Positions 27,329 to 36,341 of a DNA stretch of 64,000 bases are shown piece by piece. How positions within the stretch are numbered: position 1 is the first letter of the stretch; every line of letters starts with the position of its first letter. The notes beneath the pieces are model-generated. The model did not search any database, was not told where the DNA came from, and worked only from the letters and a program-made list of their open reading frames with translations. The stretch spans positions 62,001-126,000 of the forward strand of contig JAUVXV010000005.1 of NCBI GenBank assembly GCA_030603365.1. The letters are read 5' to 3'. The DNA comes from Candidatus Heimdallarchaeota archaeon (GTDB lineage Archaea; Asgardarchaeota; Heimdallarchaeia; Heimdallarchaeales; Heimdallarchaeaceae). Position numbers and translations under genes: made by a program.

Positions 27329-27343
27329 TTCGAGCTTTATTAA
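26093..27343 (+). CDS. tnpB: TnpB (OrfB) RNA-guided nuclease of IS605 type
   Basis: A 416-residue TnpB. RuvC-I is GAIDLGVHN (Asp187) and RuvC-III is NADVNGAYNI (Asp377). The segment where typical TnpB has the RuvC-II Glu reads YIGYNPLWKQ (287-296), and the later EESYTSKCSF has acidic residues that could substitute. This is the branch with IGxN-WKQ in place of the E-D-L motif. The zinc-finger region has only one Cys (SKCSFLDNE) instead of the usual four. TnpB proteins cut DNA guided by an RNA from the element's right end and favour element retention. Activity here is uncertain because of the RuvC-II difference. Confidence 0.9.
   Translation: MAREVWRTEVMETTPHTALDLLCHQTKNLYNRAMYVFKQHYTQTKHWLSYQQLNRQLKQEPCYRILPVHTAQHTLKLLSRNWNGFGRAIREFHSNPQAFLGKPRPPGYRPKNGQQVAIFTNQQAKLRDNRLLLPKKVPFSIKTRLPDHVKLKEVRVVPRGVGYTIELVYSKLVPEVEVQGTNIGAIDLGVHNLLTYVDNIQGRPIVVKDEGKGIKSTIRYYLKEIKKLQNKYAQQQRLALKQQNRLEYGQRFRHLREIKRRLVKEWIHQMSRKFVQLWVQTGIQHVYIGYNPLWKQQVKLRKKTTQMFVILPFDRFIHALKYKAEEHGIIVERVEESYTSKCSFLDNESPQKHSTYQGRRPKRGLFKSATGVLINADVNGAYNILLKGDPQALPSCSVGGVGGYVIYPLRWSFELY
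27255..27328 (+). ncRNA. Predicted guide (omega) RNA scaffold at the tnpB 3' end
   Basis: The last 90 bases of tnpB hold two hairpins: CACTAC/GTAGTG (27267-27284) and GGATA/TATCC (27299-27315), joined by GCGGGGTAGGA. The same layout is found on the minus strand at 51197-51129 with compensating stem differences, so the RNA rather than only the protein is conserved. Similarity ends near 27328. The sequence after that would be the guide. Overlap with the tnpB 3' end is usual for these RNAs. Confidence 0.65.
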
Positions 27344-27385
27344 ATCTAAGGAAAAGGTTTTAACGAACAACGAAAAAATCTAATC

Positions 27386-29572
27386 ATGGTTATTAAGGAA
27401 TTCAAATATGACGTTCCTATATTAGATAAGGGATATGCAAACAAATCTCTATACATCAATCTTGATACATATGAAATAAGAATAGATGATGTAACTGAAG
27501 AAATGAAAGAGAAGTTCATTGGTGGTAAAGGTTTCGACCTTTATATGATGTGGAAACACTTGCCAAAAGATAAAAAAACAAAATGGGATGACCCAGAAAA
27601 TGTTCTTTGTATCGCAGCAGGTGCTTTGGGCGGAACAACTAACTTCCCTGGTTCTGGGAAAAGCATAGTAACAGCTGTTTCTCCTCTTACTGATATCATT
27701 ATTGACTCAAATGTTGGTGGTTATTTCGGTCCTTATCTGAAATACTCTGGATTCGATGTTCTAGCTATCCAAGGAAAATCAGATAAGGAAATTTATATTT
27801 ACATTGATGGAGAAGAAGGAAGAATAGTTATCGAAGATGCTGAGGACTTATCATCTGAAACCTACCAGTTAGGTACTATTCTAACAGACAAATATTGCGG
27901 AGAAGAAAAATTCAAACGAGATGTTTCTGTAGTTTCCGCTGGTCCAGGAGCAGAGAACACCCGTTGGGGTTGTCTGAATTTTAGTTATTATGATACCCGA
28001 AGAGGATATGCAAGATACAAGCAAGCTGGACGTGGGGGAACAGGTTCTGTTTTCCGAAATAAGAAACTTAAGGCACTCGTTGTTAAGAAACTCAAAGTGG
28101 TTACAAGAGGTAATAATCCAGCTGATCCTGAAGCTCTAAAAGAGATAGGTAAGAAGCACACACAAGAAATGATACAACTCGATCCCAAACAGAATGAAAT
28201 GAGGATGGTAGGTACAACTCATCTGGTTACAATAATGAACGATTATGATTTATTACCAACTAAAAACTTCAAGTATGGAAGTGATCCTCAAGCTGATAAA
28301 ATTGGTGCAGAAGTTTATCGTAATCTGTTCGAAAAAGGACCAGATCCATGTTGGAAAGGATGTGCGGTCGCTTGCACACACGGTGTAAAGGAATTTGTCC
28401 CTAAAACTGGTCCCTACAAAGGTCAGAAAGTATCAGTTGATGGTCCAGAATATGAAACTATTGGAGGAGTAGGTTCCAATTGGTATGTATGGGATCCTGA
28501 AGCGGTAATTGAGACAAACTTCTATTGTGATACTTACGGTCTAGATACAATTGGTATTGGAACAGGAATAGCTTTTGTTATGGAATGTTATGAATGTGGA
28601 ATTCTAGACAAAGAGAAAACTGGTGGTTTAGAATTAAATTTTGGAAATCAAGAAGCTGCAATGGAACTCATTCATCAAATGGCTAGAGGAGAAGGTTTTG
28701 GGGTCATAGTTGGTCAAGGAGTAAGAAGGATGAAGAAATACTTTGCTGAGAACTTTGGAGCTGATATTAACTTCCTTAACGACATAGGGATGGAATCAAA
28801 AGGCTTGGAATTCAGCGAATATATGACCAAAGAGTCTCTGGCTCAACAAGGTGGATATGGTTTTGCACTCAAAGGTGCACAACATGATGAAGCATGGTTG
28901 ATCTTTGAGGACATGGTCAGAGGTAATCTCCCAACATTCGAGAAAAAGGCAGAAGCTTTACATTGGTTCCCAATGTGGAGAACATCATTCGGATTACTTG
29001 GTTTGTGTAAGCTTCCATGGAATGACATAATACCAGAAGATAATCGAGAATTCGCCGAAGGAAAGATACGCAAAGAAGGTAGTTATGTTCCAGATGATTT
29101 AGCAGATCCTGCAAAAATTCCAGAACATGTCCAGAATTATGTTCAGTACTATAATGCTGTCACTGGAAGAGAAATAGACTCTGTAGAATATATCCGAATG
29201 AGTGAAAGAGTGTATAATTTTCAGAGAACTCTGAATCTGATGTTGATTCCTGATGGAACAACTTACAGAGAAATGGATACTATTCCTTACAGAGCTATGG
29301 GTCCTGTTACAGCAGAAGAATACCTTTCGAGAGAACAAGAGTATTATCTTAAACAGCTTAAAGACGAAATTGGTTTAAATCCGGATGGAATGAGTGTAAA
29401 AGAGAAAATGGGTGCTATTCGCAAACATCGTGAAGAAGCTTATAATAAACTAAAGGATACAGTTTATGAACGCAGAGGATGGACTAAGAACGGTGTTCCA
29501 ACAGTTAGGAAAATAAAAGAATTAGGGATGGATTTTCCTGAGATTATTGAATTAGTAGAACAACATCAATAA
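27386..29572 (+). CDS. Aldehyde:ferredoxin oxidoreductase (AOR) family tungsten enzyme
   Basis: A 728-residue member of the AOR family, which uses a tungsten bis-pterin cofactor and a 4Fe-4S cluster to oxidise aldehydes (or related acids) with ferredoxin. It has the N-terminal pterin-binding domain (FIGGKGFDLYMMW, GSGKSIVTAVSPLT, SNVGGYFGP). The cluster Cys pattern is C322-x3-C326-x3-C330 and C541 in GLCKLPWN. It is longer than typical AOR (about 600 residues), with an extended C terminus, and resembles the larger WOR/BamB-like branches. It has no ferredoxin or pterin-synthesis gene next to it. Substrate unknown. Confidence 0.9.
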   Translation: MVIKEFKYDVPILDKGYANKSLYINLDTYEIRIDDVTEEMKEKFIGGKGFDLYMMWKHLPKDKKTKWDDPENVLCIAAGALGGTTNFPGSGKSIVTAVSPLTDIIIDSNVGGYFGPYLKYSGFDVLAIQGKSDKEIYIYIDGEEGRIVIEDAEDLSSETYQLGTILTDKYCGEEKFKRDVSVVSAGPGAENTRWGCLNFSYYDTRRGYARYKQAGRGGTGSVFRNKKLKALVVKKLKVVTRGNNPADPEALKEIGKKHTQEMIQLDPKQNEMRMVGTTHLVTIMNDYDLLPTKNFKYGSDPQADKIGAEVYRNLFEKGPDPCWKGCAVACTHGVKEFVPKTGPYKGQKVSVDGPEYETIGGVGSNWYVWDPEAVIETNFYCDTYGLDTIGIGTGIAFVMECYECGILDKEKTGGLELNFGNQEAAMELIHQMARGEGFGVIVGQGVRRMKKYFAENFGADINFLNDIGMESKGLEFSEYMTKESLAQQGGYGFALKGAQHDEAWLIFEDMVRGNLPTFEKKAEALHWFPMWRTSFGLLGLCKLPWNDIIPEDNREFAEGKIRKEGSYVPDDLADPAKIPEHVQNYVQYYNAVTGREIDSVEYIRMSERVYNFQRTLNLMLIPDGTTYREMDTIPYRAMGPVTAEEYLSREQEYYLKQLKDEIGLNPDGMSVKEKMGAIRKHREEAYNKLKDTVYERRGWTKNGVPTVRKIKELGMDFPEIIELVEQHQ

Positions 29573-29655
29573 TCACTTCTTTTTCTATATTTTTTACCTA
29601 TAATTTGGCTGATTAATCTACTAGGAATATCCTAAACGTTAAATACTTCGTTCAT

Positions 29656-29675
29656 AGTATTGTTTGAACAATACT
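29656..29675. promoter_or_regulatory. 20-bp palindrome upstream of the Arf-like GTPase gene
   Basis: AGTATTGTT, two bases, AACAATACT: a perfect 9-bp inverted repeat 62 bp before the ATG at 29738, in the 165-bp gap after the AOR gene. It could be a regulator site or an RNA hairpin. No terminator-like T tract follows immediately. Confidence 0.35.
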
Positions 29676-29737
29676 GTATTTGGGGTTCATAAAAATATTC
29701 TCTGCAGTATCTGTTCTCTATTGAAAGGGGTCAGAAA

Positions 29738-30292
29738 ATGAGTATGTTTGCATCTTTGTTTTCAAGAACAAAACAGGAGAAAAAAGCTAAAGTTCTAATT
29801 CTAGGTTTAGCAGCAGCTGGAAAAACAACCTTAACAAAATATCTGCGTTATGGGGAATTTCAAAGTGACTCTATACCTACTATAGGACAGAATATAGATT
29901 CTTTGGAATTTGAAGGGTGGAAGATTACAACCATAGATGTTGCTGGACAACAGGATTTCCGATTTTTATGGGATGTACATTATCCAGGCACTTCAGCAGT
30001 GATATTTGTTATTGATGCAGCTGATGTGGAGACTTTGCCTGAGGCACGTGATATACTCAGAAAACATGTTTTTAACAATCCTCAACTAGATGATGTGCCA
30101 GTATTGGTTATTGCCAATAAACAGGATTTAGATGGTGCTGTTGAAGCTCCATTGCTGATACAATTATTAGGGTTACACATAGATATGCCTGACAGAACCT
30201 TTGCAGTTTTTGATGCAAGCATACTTTATGGCAGAGGAATAATTGAATCTTTTAGTTGGGTAGTTAATCAATTAGAAATAGAAGATAAGTAG
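29738..30292 (+). CDS. Arf-like small GTPase
   Basis: A 184-residue Arf/Arl/Sar-type GTPase. G1 is GLAAAGKT (23-30), the switch I Thr is in PTIGQNI, G3 is DVAGQ, G4 is NKQD and G5 is in DASIL. The WD.HYPG.SAVIFVIDA interswitch-following stretch is also Arf-like. The N terminus starts MSMFASLF and has no Gly2, so N-myristoylation of the eukaryotic kind is not expected, though an amphipathic N-terminal helix is possible. In eukaryotes such GTPases recruit coats to membranes. The role in archaea is not settled. GGGGTC lies upstream of the ATG. It appears monocistronic. Confidence 0.92.
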   Translation: MSMFASLFSRTKQEKKAKVLILGLAAAGKTTLTKYLRYGEFQSDSIPTIGQNIDSLEFEGWKITTIDVAGQQDFRFLWDVHYPGTSAVIFVIDAADVETLPEARDILRKHVFNNPQLDDVPVLVIANKQDLDGAVEAPLLIQLLGLHIDMPDRTFAVFDASILYGRGIIESFSWVVNQLEIEDK

Positions 30293-30398
30293 ATTTTATC
30301 AACTATTTACATTTACTTGCTTTTCTTCAATTAGTATAGATTTATTAATGTACAAGATTTCAATATGTCAGTGAAATTCAAGTCATTATAGTGGTATT

Positions 30399-32531
30399 AT
30401 GTTAAATAAGAAATTTCAAAAGAAATCAAAGTTAGTTTTACTTCTAACATCCTTCTTAATACTAATTGTTATTCTTTCAGGTAGTTATTTGCAAACATCA
30501 GGAAATCAAATTCCATCCTATGCTCTTCCCGAAATTCTTCTAGTAGATTTAGAATTAGAGGATTCCATAATAAAATATGATATAGATAATCCAATAGAAA
30601 TGGAAGGTTTGTTTGATGATATTTATGCAGCACAACTTGATTATTTCAATCTTGTAGGTTTAACTGTTTCTGTTGTAAAAGATGGATCGTTATTCTTGAC
30701 GAAAGGTTATGGTTATAGGAATTACTCTTCAATGCTGCCAGTTGATCCACTGACAACTCTTTTCCGTTTAGGGTCTATTTCAAAAACGTTTACTGCTATT
30801 TCTATTCTACAACTGATGGAAGATGGTTTAATAGATCTCGATGAAGATGTGAATACTTACCTAACTGCTTTCCAAATTGCTGATACTTATGCTGAGCCTA
30901 TCACAATCAGACATCTGCTCACTCATTCAGCTGGTTTTGAGGAAACGGTGGAATTATCCTTTTTTGAGGTAGCTTCTGAAATGCCAGACTTGGAAGAGAC
31001 CCTAACAACTGGAGCTCCGATGAGAGTTAATCCTCCAGGAGAAGTTGTTTCTTACTCAAACTATGGGTTTACACTTCTAGGATATATTGTTGAAGAACTT
31101 ACAGGAATGCCTTTCGCGCAATATGTTCAAATTGAGATTTTTACTCCCTTTGAGATGAATCATACAACATTCGAACAGCAATTACCTTCTAATTTAGAAT
31201 CAGATATGGCTGTAGGGTATTGGGAAGAAAGAGAAGTTGGGTATTTCGAATATCTTTCAATTAACCCAGCGGCTGGATTGACCTCTTCAGCTGGAGATAT
31301 GGTCAATTTCATGTTAGGAATGTTGAATAATGCTACTTATGATGGAAATCAAATTTTAGAGAACACAACAGTTGAAATAATGCAATCAGCGCAGTTTATT
31401 ACTCATCCCGATTTGCAAAATATGTGTTTTGGGTTATATGAAATGAGCATGAATGATGAATACATTATAGGTCATGGAGGAGATACAGTTTTCTTCCACA
31501 GTAGAATGGCACTATTTCCAGAGCATGATTTTGGTTTGTTTATCTCATATAATAACCGAGAAGGAATAACAGCAAAGTTAGATTTCTTTATCACTTTTAT
31601 GAACTATTACTTCCCTTATCAGAATAACAATATAATACCAATGGAAGATTATACTAAAGGACTATCAGATTTCGCAGGTTTCTATTTGTCTTCAAGAAGA
31701 CATTATAGAGATGCTCCAGAGATTCCTATGGAGATGTGGATGAGATATTTTGGATTAGAATTTGTTTCTACAGGTGAATATCTCAAGATAGTTGGAGTAC
31801 CGATAGAATTTGTTCAAACAGCTCCTAATTATTTCGTAGAGAGAACAGGTCAATACGACTATACGATTGTTTTCTTCAAAGATGAAAAAGGAAGAGTTAC
31901 TCATTTCCACTCAGACTTAGTTGGACCCACTTCAACGTTTGAGAAGCTACATTTTGTCTATCGTAATTTTGAAACTTTTAATGCAATAATAATAGCTTTT
32001 GCTGTAATATTTCTTGTATCTCTAACCTATTGGGGAACAAAGGGGTTGTATAGTTTCATTACAAATAAGAAGAGTTTCCGAAATGTAGATACTATTGCTA
32101 AATGGTGGGTATTAGGGATTCCTGCAACATTCATTCCTTTTGCCTTATACTTGAACACAAAATCCGAGACAGTTATTTTTCTCGAAAAAGAAGTTCCGGA
32201 GATATTTGGAAATATGTTTATTCTCCCTCTTTTCACTTTGATATTTGTGATTGGGCTAGTAATATTGACCTTTATTTCTTGGATGAATTTCATGGGCATT
32301 AAAATCAAACCAAAACCCGAAAAAGAATCAGGAGAAAAAACAGCTAAGGACGAATCTCAAGAAACAACAGATACTGAAAGAACTGTAATTAAGAAAACTA
32401 TGAGGATCGTATTGGAAAAATTAGCGAAATATCAACCAATAATCAAGAGAGTTCACTATAGTATTCTAGCAATATTTGGAATATCTTTGATTTTCATACT
32501 TGGTTTCTGGGATCTATTACGAATTGCTTAA
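30399..32531 (+). CDS. Exported beta-lactamase-fold serine hydrolase with C-terminal membrane domain
   Basis: A 710-residue protein: signal peptide (LVLLLTSFLILIVILSG), a class C beta-lactamase/penicillin-binding-protein-like domain with SISK (SxxK nucleophile), YSNYG (YxN) and HGGDT (in place of KTG), a linker domain, then four predicted membrane helices at about 525-550, 570-590, 605-635 and 690-710. The catalytic domain would face outside. Family members hydrolyse peptides or esters. Archaea lack murein, so a peptidase or esterase role is likelier than cell-wall work. It overlaps the convergent nucleotidyltransferase gene by 15 bp. Confidence 0.85.
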   Translation: MLNKKFQKKSKLVLLLTSFLILIVILSGSYLQTSGNQIPSYALPEILLVDLELEDSIIKYDIDNPIEMEGLFDDIYAAQLDYFNLVGLTVSVVKDGSLFLTKGYGYRNYSSMLPVDPLTTLFRLGSISKTFTAISILQLMEDGLIDLDEDVNTYLTAFQIADTYAEPITIRHLLTHSAGFEETVELSFFEVASEMPDLEETLTTGAPMRVNPPGEVVSYSNYGFTLLGYIVEELTGMPFAQYVQIEIFTPFEMNHTTFEQQLPSNLESDMAVGYWEEREVGYFEYLSINPAAGLTSSAGDMVNFMLGMLNNATYDGNQILENTTVEIMQSAQFITHPDLQNMCFGLYEMSMNDEYIIGHGGDTVFFHSRMALFPEHDFGLFISYNNREGITAKLDFFITFMNYYFPYQNNNIIPMEDYTKGLSDFAGFYLSSRRHYRDAPEIPMEMWMRYFGLEFVSTGEYLKIVGVPIEFVQTAPNYFVERTGQYDYTIVFFKDEKGRVTHFHSDLVGPTSTFEKLHFVYRNFETFNAIIIAFAVIFLVSLTYWGTKGLYSFITNKKSFRNVDTIAKWWVLGIPATFIPFALYLNTKSETVIFLEKEVPEIFGNMFILPLFTLIFVIGLVILTFISWMNFMGIKIKPKPEKESGEKTAKDESQETTDTERTVIKKTMRIVLEKLAKYQPIIKRVHYSILAIFGISLIFILGFWDLLRIA

Positions 32532-33347
32532 TTCTAGTGTTTCCTTTTTCTTTCTTTCATAATACTCCATCATTCTTCTAGCATCTTCTTCTGGGAAGAT
32601 TCCTAGTTCCTGAAATTTCTCTTTCAGAAAACGATTAAAATACTCAAAAATCGCATCCATTCCTCTAAATAGGCTCTCTTGTGTAAGCTCAGAGAGTAAA
32701 GTTCTATCAAATACAGCCAATCTGTCTTTATCTAGCTTTTTCTCAAGTCTCCGGTAGTTTTCTTGCTTTCTTTCAGCAAATGAATCTTCGAACTTCACTA
32801 GATATTTTCTATAAAAATCAATACAATCTAGAGCATCCCACCATTCTCCTCTAAGAATTTTACTGACAGTATAGCTTATACCCATATGATAATGATTAAT
32901 CCTATGAGTCAAATCAGCTATATCAACATCCCATTTCATTTTTGCAGATTCTTCAATCATCCTTACTAGATGTCTTTCTGGGTCATATAGAATATCAAAA
33001 TTGATTTTATCTGGTCTGGTTTCAGGAGGGAGAAGGTTAAAAGCAAAATCTACCTTGATTTCTTCATCTTCATAAAAAACTACATAGACAGTAGGAAAAC
33101 CTGACATAGACTCAGCTTTAATTCTACCAACTTTCTTAGCAATTTCAAGTCTTTCATTTCTGAAACTATCTCTATCTTCTTCATTAGCAAAAGAAATGCT
33201 CAGATCAATATCAGAATATTCATCAGCTGATTGGGAACCTCCAAGATACAAACCTACAACTCTAGGATCTTCAGTGATTATTTTAGCAACTTTGTTAAGG
33301 AGAGATTGATGTTTGGGTAGATTTTTGAATTTCTCAATTTGATGCAT
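32517..33347 (-). CDS. Polymerase-beta-type nucleotidyltransferase
   Basis: A 276-residue protein with YLGGSQSADEYSDIDLSI, i.e. the GS...D.D motif of the nucleotidyltransferase superfamily, and further acidic residues in KVDFAF. The C-terminal half is helical. Relatives include aminoglycoside nucleotidyltransferases and uncharacterised archaeal enzymes. Nothing around it points to a substrate. The neighbouring beta-lactamase-fold gene is convergent and overlaps it at the 3' end, so they are separate transcription units. Confidence 0.75.
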   Translation of the reverse strand: MHQIEKFKNLPKHQSLLNKVAKIITEDPRVVGLYLGGSQSADEYSDIDLSISFANEEDRDSFRNERLEIAKKVGRIKAESMSGFPTVYVVFYEDEEIKVDFAFNLLPPETRPDKINFDILYDPERHLVRMIEESAKMKWDVDIADLTHRINHYHMGISYTVSKILRGEWWDALDCIDFYRKYLVKFEDSFAERKQENYRRLEKKLDKDRLAVFDRTLLSELTQESLFRGMDAIFEYFNRFLKEKFQELGIFPEEDARRMMEYYERKKKETLELSNS

Positions 33348-33455
33348 AACTTTAATTTAGTTTAAAGATAAAAAAAGATTTGCAGAGAATATACTTAACC
33401 TAACTTTAGTTTTGTGGTGGTGAAAATTTTATAAAGCTTAATATAAAGTAGATTC

Positions 33456-33971
33456 ATGAAAAAAGGACTTAAGATTTTTCTCATCATTTTCATTCCTATA
33501 ATGTTAGGTGTTCTTTCCTTTGGAGGAACTATACTCTATTCTTATCTGCAAGTTGATTATTCAATCGGTGATACAACTGTTGCTTTTGATATCACACCCG
33601 ATTTTATAGAGGGATATGTAGGTTTTATTGAACTTACCACACCAGCTGAAATACAGAATAAGGGGTTGTATTCCATTCGAGATCTCAACATAACCATTAG
33701 TGTTTATGGTGCAAATTTCAGTCTTGCAACTCTCAATGGGGAACTACTCGCAAGTGGAGTAAATCTTATCGGAGATATAATAAAAGGTCAAACTTGGAGC
33801 GATGACATCATTGTTGAAATTACTTACTATATTGCATTTCTGGCAATTTATAGTGGTGATTTTGATATTAATATAGATATCAGCTTAAATGTTGATTTTG
33901 GTATATTTCTAATTCCAATAAATATTCAGACAAATGTTAATGCTACTTGGGACGCACCATTCTCATTATAA
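33456..33971 (+). CDS. Membrane-anchored protein of unknown function
   Basis: I do not recognise this gene. It codes for 171 residues: one N-terminal membrane helix (FLIIFIPIMLGVLSFGGTILY), then about 140 residues of beta-strand-rich sequence with alternating hydrophobic residues (LNITISVYGANF, FDINIDISLNVDF). The pattern recalls LEA2/NDR1-like immunoglobulin-type folds, but no motif decides it. The anchored domain would lie outside the cell. A TATA-like TTATAAAG lies about 25 bp upstream of the ATG. It stands alone. Confidence 0.7.
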   Translation: MKKGLKIFLIIFIPIMLGVLSFGGTILYSYLQVDYSIGDTTVAFDITPDFIEGYVGFIELTTPAEIQNKGLYSIRDLNITISVYGANFSLATLNGELLASGVNLIGDIIKGQTWSDDIIVEITYYIAFLAIYSGDFDINIDISLNVDFGIFLIPINIQTNVNATWDAPFSL

Positions 33972-34039
33972 CTCTCTTTTTTTCTTTTCAAAGGAGAAGT
34001 CTTATATTTTAGAAGATTAAACGCGAATTATTGATAAAA

Positions 34040-35149
34040 ATGAGTGAAGAAGTATCGTATATTGATATGAGTACACTACACAATTTCATGAAAGATGTAT
34101 TCATGGGTTTAGGTTATCCAGAAGAGCAAGCTAAGATTAGTGCAGATATATTGATCGAAGCTGATGTTAGAGGTATCACTTCTCATGGTGTTCAAAGATT
34201 GAGATATTACTATGTTAGAGTGAAATCTAATCAACATCTTGTCACCGATTTTAAAATAATAAAAGATGAAGCAGCTACAGCTGTCATCGATGGTAACCAT
34301 GGTAATGGTCATTATATCTCATACAAGGCAATGAAAATATCTATTGAAAAAGCTAAGAAGTATGGTATAGGGATGGTAGTCGTTAGAAACAGTACTCATT
34401 ATGGTATAGCGGGTTACTATCCTCTCATGGCAATAAAAGAGGGGTGTCTAGGAATAACAGGAACAAATGCAAGACCAGCTGTTGCACCAACCTTTGGTGG
34501 AGAACCTGTGTATGGTACTAATCCTCTTACCTTTGGCTTTCCAACCGATGAAGAGTTTCCATTTGTTTTAGATTGTGCTACATCTATTATTCAGAGAGGT
34601 AAAGTAGAAATTGCTGCTAGAAATAACACTCCTTTACCAGATGGAGTAGTCATTGACAGAGAAACAGGTAAAACACGTACTGATGCAGCTCAATTGCTGA
34701 AAGATTTTGTTGATAATAAAGCTGCTTTACTAGCTTTAGGGGGAGCTGGAGAAGAACTATCTGGTCACAAAGGATATGGTTACGCTACTGTAGTTGAGAT
34801 TCTCTCTGCAGCTCTGCAAGATGGAGTGTTTCTCAAAGACTTATCAGGACTAGATGATGAGGGTACTAAAGTTCATTTCAGAGTTGGTCATTTCTTCATT
34901 GCAATTGACCCATCGTTCTTCATGGGATTTGAGATTTTTAAAGCGATTGCAGGGAATATTTGTAGAGGCTTGCGAAATTCAGATAAGGTTCCTGATGCTT
35001 TTAGAATTTACACAGCAGGAGAAAAGGAATACGAAGCTGAGAAAATTGTTAGAGAAAAAGGCGTTCCTTTAAGCAAGAGTATCCAAGAAGACTTGATTTT
35101 CATGAGAGATGAGCTTAAACTTGCCAAGTATAATTTCTCTTTTAAATGA
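34040..35149 (+). CDS. Ldh_2/MDH2-family NAD(P)-dependent malate/lactate-type dehydrogenase
   Basis: About 369 residues with the family's HGVQRLRYY, HYGIAGYYPLMA, GTNPLTFGFPT and HKGYGYATVVEILSAAL motifs. This Rossmann-unrelated family includes malate, lactate, ureidoglycolate and (R)-sulfolactate (ComC) dehydrogenases. Substrate cannot be told from sequence alone. A ComC role is worth noting because a ComDE-like decarboxylase is encoded at 51879-52936, but they are 17 kb apart. The frame opens at a TTG at 34031, but the ATG at 34040 is the better start. Confidence 0.88.
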   Translation: MSEEVSYIDMSTLHNFMKDVFMGLGYPEEQAKISADILIEADVRGITSHGVQRLRYYYVRVKSNQHLVTDFKIIKDEAATAVIDGNHGNGHYISYKAMKISIEKAKKYGIGMVVVRNSTHYGIAGYYPLMAIKEGCLGITGTNARPAVAPTFGGEPVYGTNPLTFGFPTDEEFPFVLDCATSIIQRGKVEIAARNNTPLPDGVVIDRETGKTRTDAAQLLKDFVDNKAALLALGGAGEELSGHKGYGYATVVEILSAALQDGVFLKDLSGLDDEGTKVHFRVGHFFIAIDPSFFMGFEIFKAIAGNICRGLRNSDKVPDAFRIYTAGEKEYEAEKIVREKGVPLSKSIQEDLIFMRDELKLAKYNFSFK

Positions 35150-35156
35150 AGTATAT

Positions 35157-36278
35157 TTATTCACTTCTAATTTCTTCTGGAGGGACGAAAGGAAACACTC
35201 TTCGAACAATATCTTTTGCTCTTTCGAAATGAGAGACCTTTCCTTCGAAATTTTCTAATTCTTCTCTGAATTCTTCGTAGAAGTTTTCAGTGAAATGTTT
35301 TGCTGCCGATTGAAGAATAAAGGCATCACTGTCACTTATAATAAGAGTAGTAACTTTATGTTCCTTGTCTTCAACAACTATGAGTTTTTTATCACCAAAA
35401 CTTACTTTCCGAAGATCCGTTTTAGCACCGGTAGTCTCAGAAATCAGCGCCTTTAGAGCTGTGACAGTTCCAGATACTAGTACGTCTTGATAAGCTAGAT
35501 CAACTGCCTTACCTCCAATTCTCACTGAAAAGAGTAATAGACCAGCATCATTGAAGATGAGTATCTTGTTAATTTTCGCAGGTAGTAGATAAACATAGAA
35601 TGGATTGAAGATGAAAGCTAAGGCTAAGATACCAAAGGTGATACTGAAAGGAATAGCTCCATAAATTTGGAAAGTGTTAAATGTCCATCTCTCGAAAACC
35701 TTGAGTGAAGCAAATACAAAACCAATTCCAGTTGCAGTAGCTATTAAGAAACTTATTCTTTTGAGTTTTTTATATTCCGCTCTCATTGTATCTTTTGTAT
35801 AAACATAAAACGCTTCTCCAAGTACAAAAGCTTGAAAGATGTTTAGCAAAACCCTTGAAACTCGATACTCTGGAGTTTCTGCATATACACCCGTAGATTC
35901 TATGCCGTAAAGAACCTCAAGTATGTATACAATTATGTATCCTCCTAGAAGTGTGGAAGCAGTTGCTAAGAGGAAAGTATTCGGTTTTTCATTACGCATG
36001 AATTCTAAATAGAGAAAGAGTACGAAAAGAGCTATACCTGAAGGAATCATGTGAAATTCTTGTAAAGAACTGTAATCAGAAACGATGCCATTTCGCCAAA
36101 GAATGAAAATAATGATCTCTAATACTCCTTGAAAGATTACCAAACCAAATAACCAAATGAACCATGTAAAACCAGTAATCCTGTCTCTGTATCTCCTATA
36201 CAAGAAATAAGCTAGGATGATACTAATAATAACCATCTGAGCAATTTTGATGTATAATTCACCATAACTAGAAGCCAT
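35157..36278 (-). CDS. Seven-helix membrane protein with C-terminal longin/roadblock-like domain
   Basis: A 373-residue protein. Residues 1-230 hold about seven hydrophobic helices (for example IAQMVIISIILAYFLY, WFIWLFGLVIFQGVLEIIIFIL, FLIATATGIGFVFASL). After a short linker, residues 235-350 form a soluble alpha/beta domain beginning INKILIFNDAGLLLFSV with DVLVSGTVTALKALISE and KLIVVE. The same pattern ends the TPR protein at 58610-60643. The strand-strand-helix-strand order fits the longin/roadblock fold, whose members often bind small GTPases. So this may be a membrane sensor that talks to the Asgard GTPase network (inference). Convergent with the dehydrogenase at 34040, 7 bp apart. Confidence 0.7.
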   Translation of the reverse strand: MASSYGELYIKIAQMVIISIILAYFLYRRYRDRITGFTWFIWLFGLVIFQGVLEIIIFILWRNGIVSDYSSLQEFHMIPSGIALFVLFLYLEFMRNEKPNTFLLATASTLLGGYIIVYILEVLYGIESTGVYAETPEYRVSRVLLNIFQAFVLGEAFYVYTKDTMRAEYKKLKRISFLIATATGIGFVFASLKVFERWTFNTFQIYGAIPFSITFGILALAFIFNPFYVYLLPAKINKILIFNDAGLLLFSVRIGGKAVDLAYQDVLVSGTVTALKALISETTGAKTDLRKVSFGDKKLIVVEDKEHKVTTLIISDSDAFILQSAAKHFTENFYEEFREELENFEGKVSHFERAKDIVRRVFPFVPPEEIRSE

Positions 36279-36341
36279 CGAATATGCTTAAACGTGCTGA
36301 AATATAAATTTAGCCCTAATTTAACATGAAGAGATAAGAGA

